From: Patescibacteria group bacterium
GTDB lineage: Bacteria; Patescibacteriota; Patescibacteriia; CAIXNZ01
Assembly: GCA_028714455.1 (NCBI GenBank)
Contig: JAQTMG010000007.1
Span: 1 to 46,908 of the forward strand
DNA: 46,908 nt
Direction of reading: 5' to 3'
Part shown: piece after piece, positions 35,463-45,100 of the stretch
How the letters are laid out: the number at the start of each line of letters is the position of its first letter
Numbering within the stretch: position 1 is the first letter of the stretch
Made by a program: the position numbers and the translations under genes
The notes under the pieces: generated by a model
What the model was told of the DNA's origin: nothing
What the model saw: only the letters and a program-made list of their open reading frames with translations
The model's database searches: none

Positions 35463-37394
35463 TTATAATTCTACTATTTCATTTTCATTGACGTTTTTCT
35501 CTTTTTGGTCATTTTTTAACAGATCGACGGAATGCGAAATTTTTATCTTTGGCGCCGTTTCTTCTGCTTTTTCAGGTATTGGTTCAATCTTTTTTCCAAC
35601 CGGCTTTTTAAATTCTTCTATTTTCTTCTCTTCAATTTTTGGCTTAACTAATTCTTCTGTTTCTTTTATCGGCTCACTCTGTATTTCAGGTTTAGTTTCT
35701 GCTTTCGGAGCTGGCCTTGGCTGCTCAATTTGCCTGCCTTTAAAATCTCTCGTTTGTTTGGGTATTTGAGACAAAGAAATCGGTTCTACTTTTTCAACGG
35801 GAGCCATTTTTGGTTCTGCAGAAACTTCGCTTATCTTCCCCCTTCTGGCGCCTTTTAAACAATCTTTGCAAAAAACTGGCCTGATATTATCTGGTTTAAA
35901 AGGCACGCTGACGCTTTTTTTACAATTAGCGCAAATTGCTTCATACCAACCTTCAGCTGGTGTTTTGGGCTTTTCTTCACGGCGTTCAGCTGGCCTGGGT
36001 CCTCGATCCCGTTCCTGGCCGCCTCTTGGCGGGCCAGATTGTCTGCTCTCGTCTCTACGGGGCGGCATACCTGACTTTGCTTCTTCACTTGATTTACTTT
36101 CACTCCATCGTTTTATTTTATCTTCAACTATATCCAGCGGCTTTGAATAGCGCTCTCTGGAAACTTTAATTACTTTTTCCTCATAACCCATTGAACCGCG
36201 GAAAATCGGAGGCAAGCCCCTGGCTGAAAACGGTTCAGAAGCGATACCGTCAATCATCAATTTTGTGTAATATTCGTATTTCGGTAGGTTAACTAAATCT
36301 TCCTGCACCAAATCCGGAGCATATTCTTTTTCCAAAAATTCTGCGTCAGCCGCGCCGACTCTAAAATTAATCAATGTGCCGACGTTGCCGAAAACGGCCG
36401 GTTGAACAACTTCACCAAGCTGCTCAATATATTGGTGAGCGATATTCAGACAAAGATGATATTTTCTGGCCTCGGACAAAATATCAGCGAATGAATCAGT
36501 GGCAAAATTTTGAAACTCGTCGACATACAGATAGAAATCTTTTCTTTCCTCTTCGGGAATATCAACGCGACTCATGGCCGCCAGCTGCAACTTAGTTACC
36601 ATCATAGAACCGAAAAGAGCCGAAGCGTCTTCACCGATTCTGCCCTTGGAAAGATTCAAAATCAATATTTTGCCTTCATCCATGCATTTTCTTAAGTCAA
36701 TGGACGATTGCACCTGACCGACTATATTTCTAATCAAAGAGGTTGATAAAAACTGACCGACTTTATTTTGAATAGGCGCGATGGCTTCAACTTGAAATTG
36801 GCCGCCGTACTTTGTATATTCTTCCATCCAGAACTGGCGCACAACCGGGTCTTGCACCTTAGACACAACCTTATTTCGGTATTCTTTATCAACCAATAAA
36901 CGATTAATGCCAAGCAAGGTGCTATCGGGATATTCCAGCAAAGCTAAGATGGCGTTGCGGAGTAAATATTCCAAACGGGGGCCCCAGGAATCCGCCCAGA
37001 GTTTTTTAAAAACGCCGATTAAGCCTGAAGCGACGAGGTGGCGGTAATGCGGGTCCACCTTTTCCAGCACGTTAAAAGAGATGGGATATTCGTAATCAGA
37101 AGGGTTAAAATAGATAACATCATTTATTCTTTCGGAAGGAATCCAGGAAAGCATTTTCTCGGCCGTGTCGCCGTGAGGATCAACGTAACAAACGCCATTG
37201 CCTGAAATAACATCGGCATAAACCATGTTCTCAATCAGAGTCGTTTTGCCCATGCCGGTTTTTCCGATTATATAAATGTGGCGGCGCCTGTCGTCTTTTT
37301 TAATGCCAAAAATGCGATCGCGATTTCTAAAAGTCGCGACGCCCAGCGGCGTGATGCCGCTCTCTATGAAACTTTGTATTTTTTGATCTTCCAT
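35463..37394 (-). CDS. VirD4/TraG-like DNA-transfer type ATPase with C-terminal CxxC zinc-ribbon segment
   Basis: 'IIGKTGMGKTTLIENMVYADV', 'VDPHGD', 'LYVDEFQNFATDSFADILSEARKYHL'; 'ANCKKSVSVPFKPDNIRPVFCKDCLKG'. Confidence 0.85.
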   Translation of the reverse strand: MEDQKIQSFIESGITPLGVATFRNRDRIFGIKKDDRRRHIYIIGKTGMGKTTLIENMVYADVISGNGVCYVDPHGDTAEKMLSWIPSERINDVIYFNPSDYEYPISFNVLEKVDPHYRHLVASGLIGVFKKLWADSWGPRLEYLLRNAILALLEYPDSTLLGINRLLVDKEYRNKVVSKVQDPVVRQFWMEEYTKYGGQFQVEAIAPIQNKVGQFLSTSLIRNIVGQVQSSIDLRKCMDEGKILILNLSKGRIGEDASALFGSMMVTKLQLAAMSRVDIPEEERKDFYLYVDEFQNFATDSFADILSEARKYHLCLNIAHQYIEQLGEVVQPAVFGNVGTLINFRVGAADAEFLEKEYAPDLVQEDLVNLPKYEYYTKLMIDGIASEPFSARGLPPIFRGSMGYEEKVIKVSRERYSKPLDIVEDKIKRWSESKSSEEAKSGMPPRRDESRQSGPPRGGQERDRGPRPAERREEKPKTPAEGWYEAICANCKKSVSVPFKPDNIRPVFCKDCLKGARRGKISEVSAEPKMAPVEKVEPISLSQIPKQTRDFKGRQIEQPRPAPKAETKPEIQSEPIKETEELVKPKIEEKKIEEFKKPVGKKIEPIPEKAEETAPKIKISHSVDLLKNDQKEKNVNENEIVEL

Positions 37395-37398
37395 GTTT

Positions 37399-39051
37399 TT
37401 ATTCTATCGAGGGCAAGTTGGCCGGCGGCTCTTTTTTCTTGATGCCAGATTTGCGTTCATTAATATTTTTAACCGCCTGTTTTTTTAATTCCGTTTCATC
37501 CTGGCTGGCGAGTTCTGCCGCTCTTTGTTCATGCTCCTTGCGCGATTCGACATATTCTTTTTTATCTACGGCAAATTGCCTTTCGAACTTATCGTTATCA
37601 TAATCAAATTTCGGAGTGAAGGCGGTTTTCTCGCCGGCAAACTCATCGGCTTTAGCCGGCGGCTGAACCACGGGCACCTCGTCTAAAGTAGGCAAACCAA
37701 CTGGTGCGGCGGCTTTCTTGAACGCGGTCATTTTCAACAACGGCGCTTTAACGTACATGGACGGGAAATGCCAGAGTGAAGCAAGCTCTTCACTGCAAAG
37801 CGGCTTGGCTTTCAAGCCAATGATATTATCTCTCTTGCGATAAGCCGCTATAATCGTATTTCTTCTAGAATTGCGCCTGTAGTTTCTTAAATAATAAAAT
37901 GGCGTATTTGTCCCTGTTTCTTTCAAGGCCGGCTTCAGACCGTTGGAATTCATGTCTGTCCATTGTTTAATGGCGCCGATTACCGCGTTCACGCCAACAG
38001 CCTTATTCATGTGTTTTTTTTCTGCCACATAAATAAAACGGATTTTTGTATTGAAAGCCAGTTTTGATATCTTGCGCTCAATTCCTTCCAAAAGTTCACG
38101 CTGATAAGGAGACAATCTCAACATGGCCGCGTCTGCCTTATCTTCTTTTTTTTCATCGCCTCCCGTCCAAGAAATACCGGCTAGTTCTTGGGTAAATTCA
38201 CTAAGCAAAGTGGAGGTACCCGAAAGCGCCGTGCCAATCATGCCCGGAGATGGAGCCTTTTCTTTAATCTGCAACATTTTATTGATAAGTTTCTGACCTC
38301 CCTTTCGGCCCCAACCGACCTCAAGAGGTTTCAGCAAATACTGAATCCAGATGTGTTCACCAGGACCAATGGAACTCAAGGTTTCGAGTAAAGCGGCCAT
38401 GGGATCAACAAAGACTTGCTCGCCGAAACGATCTTGAAATTTAAGATAACTTTTTAAAGGATAATAGACTTCTTTGGCGCTAAGAGTAAATTCGCAGGCC
38501 CACATATCATGAGTCTCGTTGGGATAATTTTTAGGCACTAAATTTACGTAGTCCTCAACTTCCGTGATCTCCGCGTCGGGATACTGGCCATAAACCGCCG
38601 CCTCCACTAAATTTCTTAGATGTTTTGGCGATCTAACTAAAAACTGAACGTTGCCTTCTATGCTTATTAATTCGCATGAGAAAGAGAGTTGAAATTCTCC
38701 GTCAATATAGGTTTGCCACCAGTTGAATGTCCCGTGAGCGCCTTGCAAGTGATCGAAAAAATTCTCCATGGCCTGAACGCTTTGTTCGTTTCTCTTCGGC
38801 ACATCAATTGCCAATAAGACCGTGGAGATATTATTGTCATACCATCTATCATTTATATATTGTATGTATTCGGGCCAGAGCAGATATTTTAAGAAAATAA
38901 TAATGAACAAAATCCAGAGCTGGTAGACGAACATTAAATTCCAAATTATTTCCCACGTGCTCATGTAGGAAAACTGGTTGAAAAAATCAACAAGATATTG
39001 GTTTATAACGTTGATATCTATCATAATTTTATTGATTATATTATACCACAA
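37399..39051 (-). CDS. membrane-anchored partner of the VirD4-like ATPase (uncharacterised)
   Basis: N-terminal TM; overlapping context and same orientation as the ATPase. Confidence 0.6.
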   Translation of the reverse strand: MWYNIINKIMIDINVINQYLVDFFNQFSYMSTWEIIWNLMFVYQLWILFIIIFLKYLLWPEYIQYINDRWYDNNISTVLLAIDVPKRNEQSVQAMENFFDHLQGAHGTFNWWQTYIDGEFQLSFSCELISIEGNVQFLVRSPKHLRNLVEAAVYGQYPDAEITEVEDYVNLVPKNYPNETHDMWACEFTLSAKEVYYPLKSYLKFQDRFGEQVFVDPMAALLETLSSIGPGEHIWIQYLLKPLEVGWGRKGGQKLINKMLQIKEKAPSPGMIGTALSGTSTLLSEFTQELAGISWTGGDEKKEDKADAAMLRLSPYQRELLEGIERKISKLAFNTKIRFIYVAEKKHMNKAVGVNAVIGAIKQWTDMNSNGLKPALKETGTNTPFYYLRNYRRNSRRNTIIAAYRKRDNIIGLKAKPLCSEELASLWHFPSMYVKAPLLKMTAFKKAAAPVGLPTLDEVPVVQPPAKADEFAGEKTAFTPKFDYDNDKFERQFAVDKKEYVESRKEHEQRAAELASQDETELKKQAVKNINERKSGIKKKEPPANLPSIE

Positions 39052-39073
39052 AATTTGACTTTGTTAGCTAAAA

Positions 39074-39107
39074 TAAAAGAAACCCCGTGAAATTGGAGGT
39101 TTCTTTT
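39074..39107 (-). terminator. intrinsic terminator
   Basis: AAAAGAAACC...GGTTTCTTTT. Confidence 0.75.
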
Positions 39108-39125
39108 ATTTATTTGAGTTTTTCT

Positions 39126-40199
39126 TTATTTAGCTAGCGAATAGCGCCCGTCTTCGAGTCGAGCAAATTTGTCTTTGTTCATTAGGGCGAGAGCAATGGT
39201 GGTTTTTTGAACCATTCTTTGCTTCAAGACCTCGTCTTGCAGTTCTTTTTTGGCTATAGCGCCCTTATCTTTCAAAATTCTCTCAATTATATCGGCAACT
39301 GTGCCTTCTTGGTAGCCCCAGTCGCTTAAGGCGTAAGTGCCTCTTCCGACTAAAACATACTTATCGTCAAGAATTAGTTCGTTATGGACAGTGGCCGGGC
39401 AAGCTTTTTTACTGTCAAAATTGGCCGCATTGATTAAGTCCGCTACTTCTTTAAAATGTAACGGCTTTTTTTCGCGCAACATGATTAAATAAGCTTTATC
39501 AGTCATTCTTTTCGGCTTAATAGTGGACCAGTCGGCAAGCCCCCATTGCTCTAAGATATTTCTGCCTAAATCGTTTCTTAATCTCAAGAGCGCTTCAATT
39601 ATGGCCTGGTTATCACCGGAGGCTTTATTAATTTGTTCATAGAGATTATGCGACTGAAATTTTTCATGTAAATCGTTGAGCTGAATCGGCGAGTTTTGCT
39701 TGGCAATAAATTCCCTTAAGGCTTCACCTATTTTTAATATCTCATCCAAATTAATGGTTTTGACATGCCAAATAGTGTGATAATCTTCCAAATCGTCAAC
39801 GATTGAGAATTTTGAACCCAAAATATGGCCCATCAGGAAATAAAGCGCTTTTTCCTCGTCAGCTTCTTGCTTGGCTAACAATTTTTCGGCTAAATGGTTT
39901 TCCGACATCAAACCGCCATGAGCCAAAAGATAGGCTTCAATCTGGTTTTGCACGTCAGAAATCGGCAGTTTATTTTTTTCGTAATCTAAATTTAAAAGTT
40001 TACGCAGGCCTTCTTTCTCAATTTGTCTGACCCTCTCGCGAGTAATATTATAAAGTTCCCCTATTTCCTCTAGGGTTGCTTCTGGAAAATTAGCCAAGCC
40101 GTTTCTCTTCTGTAAAACTTCTCTTTCTCTTTCCTGTAAATTCGAAAGTAAAGAGTCAGTCAGCTCCGCGTAACAAATTGTTTTTATTTTAGTTGACAT
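39126..40199 (-). CDS. sigma-70 region 4-like HTH fused to a C-terminal HARE-HTH
   Basis: 'REREVLQKRNGLANFPEATLEEIGELYNITRERVRQIEKEGLRKL' and 'MLREKKPLHFKEVADLINAANF...YVLVGRGTYALSDWGY'; no region 2 recognised. Confidence 0.8.
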   Translation of the reverse strand: MSTKIKTICYAELTDSLLSNLQEREREVLQKRNGLANFPEATLEEIGELYNITRERVRQIEKEGLRKLLNLDYEKNKLPISDVQNQIEAYLLAHGGLMSENHLAEKLLAKQEADEEKALYFLMGHILGSKFSIVDDLEDYHTIWHVKTINLDEILKIGEALREFIAKQNSPIQLNDLHEKFQSHNLYEQINKASGDNQAIIEALLRLRNDLGRNILEQWGLADWSTIKPKRMTDKAYLIMLREKKPLHFKEVADLINAANFDSKKACPATVHNELILDDKYVLVGRGTYALSDWGYQEGTVADIIERILKDKGAIAKKELQDEVLKQRMVQKTTIALALMNKDKFARLEDGRYSLAK

Positions 40200-40255
40200 A
40201 ATATTTATGTAAAAGCATTAGACAAACTTTTCGCTTGCCTAAAAATTCATTCTTA

Positions 40256-40284
40256 AGTATAACATATAAAAAAAATTCTGTCAA
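40256..40284 (-). promoter_or_regulatory. sigma70-type promoter, TTGACA-N17-TATACT
   Basis: -35 at 40279-40284 and -10 at 40256-40261, minus strand. Confidence 0.75.
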
Positions 40285-40304
40285 GGACCCGAGGGTTATA
40301 TTTA

Positions 40305-40333
40305 AGCATAACTGAAATTATTATATTTGTCAA
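40305..40333 (-). promoter_or_regulatory. second upstream promoter candidate, TTGACA-N17-TATGCT
   Basis: -35 at 40328-40333 and -10 at 40305-40310, minus strand. Confidence 0.5.
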
Positions 40334-40343
40334 ATTTGAACCA

Positions 40344-40365
40344 AAAAGAGAGCAAAAATGCTCTC
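40344..40365 (-). terminator. intrinsic terminator downstream of secF
   Basis: Minus strand GAGAGC-attttt-GCTCTC-TTTTT. Confidence 0.7.
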
Positions 40366-40390
40366 TCTGGCAATAGCTTATAAAAATTGG

Positions 40391-41365
40391 CTAAGATTGG
40401 GACTTTTTCATGGACCAGTCAAATTTTTGCCAAGCCACCAAAATCTGCGAGGCAATGAAAATCGAGGAGTAACCGCCGAAGAAAATACCGATTAGCAATG
40501 GCAAAACAAAATCATTGATTACGCCGCCACCAAAGATCAATAAGGCCAGCAACGCTAGCTCAACCGTAACGATGGTATTGATAGATCTGGCCATAGTTTC
40601 CCAGATACTTTTTTCCACAATCTCTTCAAATTCTCCTTCGTACTTATGGAGATTTTCTCTAACCCTGTCAAAAACAACGATTGTGTCATTAACCGAATAA
40701 CCCAAGATGGTTAAAAGAGCGGCCACAAAAGGCGTGTTGATTTCAAACCCGAAAAACTTTCCCAGTATAACAAAAATACCGATAGTAACAAAAATATCAT
40801 GGACCAGGGCCAAAATCGCGGCCACGCCATATTTCCAAGAATTGACCGGATAAGAAACCTTTCTAAAAGAAATGGCAATATAAATAATAATTGAAATAAC
40901 AACCAATATAACGGCGTAAAAGGCCTTGGTTTTTAATTCCTCGCCAATGGAAGGGCCTATGGATTCAAAGCGAGTCTCTATCACCATGTTGTCATTTGTA
41001 GAGGCAACCTGAATGTTGGTATTTCCGCTGCCCTCGACTTTAACATTGTTCGTCTCACTGCCAGTACTACCCTGCAGGGCGGTAAGTACTTTCTGGTGTA
41101 TTTCTTCACCGGTATTCTGAAATCTTAAGACATAGCCGTTGTCGCCGATAGATTGGATTTTTAAACCTTTAAGGTCAAGACTATTTAATTCACCTTGCAC
41201 GGCAGAGACAGCTGGTCTTTCCTTGGAATATTGAATTTCAAGCAAACTGCCGCCGGTAAAATCAATGCCCAAATTCAAGCCCCACATAATCCAAAGTAAA
41301 ATGGCGATAAGCGTAAGTGTGCCGGAAAATGCCAGAAAGTAATTGCGATATTTGATAATTTTCAT
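40391..41365 (-). CDS. secF: protein translocase subunit SecF
   Basis: 'LGIDFTGGSLLEIQYS', 'GYSVNDTIVVFDRVREN'. Confidence 0.96.
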   Translation of the reverse strand: MKIIKYRNYFLAFSGTLTLIAILLWIMWGLNLGIDFTGGSLLEIQYSKERPAVSAVQGELNSLDLKGLKIQSIGDNGYVLRFQNTGEEIHQKVLTALQGSTGSETNNVKVEGSGNTNIQVASTNDNMVIETRFESIGPSIGEELKTKAFYAVILVVISIIIYIAISFRKVSYPVNSWKYGVAAILALVHDIFVTIGIFVILGKFFGFEINTPFVAALLTILGYSVNDTIVVFDRVRENLHKYEGEFEEIVEKSIWETMARSINTIVTVELALLALLIFGGGVINDFVLPLLIGIFFGGYSSIFIASQILVAWQKFDWSMKKSQS

Positions 41366-41387
41366 ATTTTTTAGTTTATTCTTAATT

Positions 41388-43439
41388 CTATGTTCTTTGT
41401 TCTAAATTCTTATTTTTCTGCCTCAAAAACAGCCAATTCAATCTATTGGTAAATCCCCAACCATTCACTGTTCTCATAAATGTTTTGGTGATAGTGATGG
41501 CGGAAAGCATTGATAAAATTACGCCGATAAACAGAGTCAGGGCAAATCCCTTGATTATGCTGGTGCCAAACCAATACAAGAAAAAGCAGGAAAGCAAGGT
41601 GGTATAATTGCCATCGCGTATGGATGGCCAGGCGCGTCTAAACGCCTCTTCAGTAGCCGAAGCTAATGGCTTACCCTGCCCAAGCTCTTCTTTCAAGCGT
41701 TCAAAAATTAGAACGTTGGCATCAACAGCCATACCGACTGACAAGACAAAACCGGCAATACCCGAGAGCGTCATAGTCACCGGCACCAATTTGTAAATGG
41801 CCAAGTTGATTATGGTGTAAATAATTAAAGCTACAACCGAAAGCAAGCCAGGCAGACGATAATAAAAAATCATGAACAAAGCAATAAGCAAAAAGGCCAA
41901 AAGCGCGGCATTTAAACCTTTGCCGACAAATTGCTGGCCCAAGCTGGCGCCCACTGTTGATTGGCTGACTAAATTGATTGGCACGGGCAAAGCACCGGCG
42001 TTTAAGCGGCGCGCCAAGATCTTGGCTTCGTCTAAATTAAATTTGCCGGAAATGACGGCTTTGCCGCCTGTTATTTGCGAATTAACAGTCGGCGTGGAAA
42101 TGGCCTGACCGTCAAGATAGATTGCCACAATTTTGCCAACATTACGGCCAGTAATTTCAGAAAATAATTTCGCGCCCGCGTCTGTAAATTCCAGAGTGAC
42201 TTCGGGCTCATTTGTTTCTGGATTTATCTGCACGGCTGCCTTTTTCAAATCCTTGCCAGTCAGACCGGTGTAGGCAAATTGGTCCTTGGGCAAGATATCG
42301 CTTTCAGTTTCTTTTTTAATTAAAATTCTAAAGACTTGATAGGTGGGAGTCTGTCTCTCCGCTTCTTTATAAATCAAATGGTAGCCAAATTCTGTTTCCA
42401 CTACGTCTGAAATCGTGCCGACTTTCTGCGCGAAAACAACATCCTCAAACGCTTTAACCATCATGCCTTTGCTAAACCAGCCTAATTCACCGGCTGATTG
42501 GTCAGCGCCCGGTTCAGTAGAATTGGCCTTGACTAGGGAGGCAAAATTTTGCGGAGTTGCTTGCGCTTTTAAATCCTGAATTTTTTTCAGAGCGTCTTCT
42601 TTGGAAAGATCGCTTGTGCAACTCGTGGCGCCCTTAAAACAGATCAAGACATGAGCCGCTTTTACTTCGGTCTCGCTCTTATTCTCGCCTCTTTTCAAAA
42701 CATTGTAACCTTCGCTATTTTCAAAAATTTTATAATATATCTCGCCAACGCCGACTTGTTTAACCGGTGTCAAAAATTCACTGTGTGTGCCTCCGTCTTT
42801 TATAAATCCCAAATCGCCGCCGGCAGAACTGGTAGCCGTGTCTTCTGATTTTTGCCTGGCCACGTCTGAAAATGTCGCTGGCGCTTTGAGCACCTGGCTT
42901 AAAATATCTTGGGCTTTTTTCTTGGCGTCAGCATTAAATTTTTCCAAGTCAGCTTTTTGAACGGCAGTCAAAGTTGTTTGCGGTGCCGCCTGTTCTTTAA
43001 ATTCCAAAAGCGGCGTCTCACCAATCATTTGAATCGCCTGATTAACGTCTTTAATCCCGGCTAGTTCCACAACCACTCTGTATTTGTCACCCGATTTGGT
43101 CGTCTGAACCAGCGGTTCGGCCACGCCAAAAGCATTGACGCGTCTTTCAATAACGTCGCGCACGCCGGCTAAAGAATCGTTTCTATCGCCAGCCGGCACC
43201 TTGGAAACGTCGGCTTCGTAGATAAGTTGAGACCCGCCCTGCAAATCAAGACCTTCCGTAAAAGGCCTGTTCCAAAAATGTCCGAGCTTTATGCCTAATT
43301 TTGCATTAATAAAATCGATTGGCTTATCAAAAAGAGGCGGATAGACAAAAAAACCGCCTAAAATAGCTACAATTACGATTAAAATGAGATAGATGCGTAC
43401 TCGCATGCGCGGACTAAGAGCGCCTGTATTTCTAGCCAT
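41388..43439 (-). CDS. secD: protein translocase subunit SecD with internal parvulin-like insertion
   Basis: 'GLDLQGGSQLIYEADVSK', 'GRNVGKIVAIYLDGQAISTPTVNSQITGGKAVISGKF', 'SVGMAVDANVLIFERLKEEL'; insertion of about 235 aa. Confidence 0.96.
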   Translation of the reverse strand: MARNTGALSPRMRVRIYLILIVIVAILGGFFVYPPLFDKPIDFINAKLGIKLGHFWNRPFTEGLDLQGGSQLIYEADVSKVPAGDRNDSLAGVRDVIERRVNAFGVAEPLVQTTKSGDKYRVVVELAGIKDVNQAIQMIGETPLLEFKEQAAPQTTLTAVQKADLEKFNADAKKKAQDILSQVLKAPATFSDVARQKSEDTATSSAGGDLGFIKDGGTHSEFLTPVKQVGVGEIYYKIFENSEGYNVLKRGENKSETEVKAAHVLICFKGATSCTSDLSKEDALKKIQDLKAQATPQNFASLVKANSTEPGADQSAGELGWFSKGMMVKAFEDVVFAQKVGTISDVVETEFGYHLIYKEAERQTPTYQVFRILIKKETESDILPKDQFAYTGLTGKDLKKAAVQINPETNEPEVTLEFTDAGAKLFSEITGRNVGKIVAIYLDGQAISTPTVNSQITGGKAVISGKFNLDEAKILARRLNAGALPVPINLVSQSTVGASLGQQFVGKGLNAALLAFLLIALFMIFYYRLPGLLSVVALIIYTIINLAIYKLVPVTMTLSGIAGFVLSVGMAVDANVLIFERLKEELGQGKPLASATEEAFRRAWPSIRDGNYTTLLSCFFLYWFGTSIIKGFALTLFIGVILSMLSAITITKTFMRTVNGWGFTNRLNWLFLRQKNKNLEQRT

Positions 43440-43498
43440 ATTTATGATAAAAATTAATACTAATTAAAATAAAAATACCTCTTGGAAAAGGTAAATAA

Positions 43499-43527
43499 AT
43501 TGTAATACAATTTGTATTTTATGACAA
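43499..43527 (-). promoter_or_regulatory. candidate secDF promoter, TTGTCA-N17-TACAAT
   Basis: Minus strand hexamers 17 bp apart upstream of secD. Confidence 0.5.
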
Positions 43528-43546
43528 GAGCAGAATTATAGCAATA

Positions 43547-43575
43547 TTGACAAAATTAACAGAATATGATATAAT
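43547..43575 (+). promoter_or_regulatory. perfect consensus sigma70 promoter TTGACA-N17-TATAAT
   Basis: TTGACA 43547-43552, TATAAT 43570-43575. Confidence 0.85.
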
Positions 43576-43674
43576 TTACAATCGGCATAATCTATAAATA
43601 TACCGATTTGTACATATAAAAAATAAAGGGAATAAACCACGAACCATAAACCAGCATAAACTAGGAGGTTTAGA

Positions 43675-44082
43675 ATGAAAAGGATTTTTATTTTGGCAAT
43701 CATTTGCCTGGCCAGCTGCGGCGCCGCTGTCAATGAACGCGAAATCGCGCACGTTGACCCGGTTATGCAGTCCACGCTCGAAGCCAAGATCTGCAACGTT
43801 GATCTGTTATTTTACGAAGGCTATGATTCGGCCCGGAATGAAGAATTCTGGTACCGAGTCGATTTGAGTAACTACGAGTACCGCGACGCCGAGATTTTGA
43901 TCACCTACAAAAACGGCGATCAGGGACCGGCGTTGAAGGCATTTCTGGGTGAAGAAGAGAACGGCCATCAATTCAATATCAACATCGAAAACGGTGAAAA
44001 AATCATCATCGATGTGGACAGGCCCGACAGTAACGGCGTCATCCAGGATTGCGACGCCCAGGAATTTGAGCTGAAACTCTAA
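43675..44082 (+). CDS. predicted lipoprotein, 135 aa
   Basis: SD aggagg; signal peptide with lipobox LASC. Confidence 0.8.
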   Translation: MKRIFILAIICLASCGAAVNEREIAHVDPVMQSTLEAKICNVDLLFYEGYDSARNEEFWYRVDLSNYEYRDAEILITYKNGDQGPALKAFLGEEENGHQFNINIENGEKIIIDVDRPDSNGVIQDCDAQEFELKL

Positions 44083-44093
44083 AAGGAGGAATC

Positions 44094-45083
44094 ATGAAAA
44101 AAATATTTTTTCTGCTTCTTGTGTTCCTTTTCATCGCCTTCATCGCCTGCGGCGGACCGCAGACCATGGACGGCCAAGATGTCAGCGAGGCCAAGGCAAC
44201 CGCACAGTGCAATGGCAACGGCACCTGCGATGCCGGAGAAACCGTGGCCAGTTGTCCCGCCGACTGCCAGGTATCGCAAACGTGCGATAACAACGGCGTG
44301 TGCGGTTCAGGCGAGACGGCGGAAAATTGTCCGGCCGATTGCCGGATCAACCCGCCGACTGATCACGTGACCGGCACTCTGGATTTCGCCGGAGTGGCGA
44401 TCACTCTTGACTTCACGGCCCAGATGATCACCTTTCAGAATCAAAACCCGTATATGGTCAAGCTGGCGGGATTTTTCAATGGCCTGATTTTAGAGCCGGG
44501 CCAAACTAGATCGGAAGGTGCCGGCCTGACCATCGACCAACAGGTTTATATTCAAGCCTGGTTGGGCGACGCGGCCATTGCCTACCCTTCCCTACATGGC
44601 GGTGACCCCGACATCTCTGGCTCCTTCTTTCTGAAAGCGAGTAGCATGTCGGTTAACCTGATCTATGGCCAGGGCTATGTTGCTCTGGTTCAGGCGGGCA
44701 ACACAGTCACCTGTCAATTCTCCGGACGCTACGGCGAAATCAACCCGGAGACAGGCAAAAGCGACCCGACACTGCAAAGGAACAACACAATGTATTGCCT
44801 CAACAGCGGTTCGGGCGCGGTCAAAGTGGAATTATTCCACCTTAAATTGGTTGGCAGCGAAAAATACAACACCGACGCCAACCTAGTATCATTCAACGCG
44901 ATCAGTTCCCAGACGGGCCAGATCAAAACGGTCGACTGGGACTACATCATCAACGACGTCGTGGCCATCCGAGTCATTAATCTGACCAACGGCAACACCA
45001 CGGTCTCGGGTTACTACATCAACGTAACCCTGAATCAGGCCTATAAGCTACCTGACTCAACAGAGATAAATATCCTGGAATAA
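44094..45083 (+). CDS. predicted lipoprotein with two Cys-rich GETxxxCPADC repeats
   Basis: SD aaaggagg; 'FIACGG' lipobox; CNGNGTCDAGETVASCPADCQ and CDNNGVCGSGETAENCPADCR. Confidence 0.82.
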   Translation: MKKIFFLLLVFLFIAFIACGGPQTMDGQDVSEAKATAQCNGNGTCDAGETVASCPADCQVSQTCDNNGVCGSGETAENCPADCRINPPTDHVTGTLDFAGVAITLDFTAQMITFQNQNPYMVKLAGFFNGLILEPGQTRSEGAGLTIDQQVYIQAWLGDAAIAYPSLHGGDPDISGSFFLKASSMSVNLIYGQGYVALVQAGNTVTCQFSGRYGEINPETGKSDPTLQRNNTMYCLNSGSGAVKVELFHLKLVGSEKYNTDANLVSFNAISSQTGQIKTVDWDYIINDVVAIRVINLTNGNTTVSGYYINVTLNQAYKLPDSTEINILE

Positions 45084-45100
45084 TCCGGGTAAACAAAACA

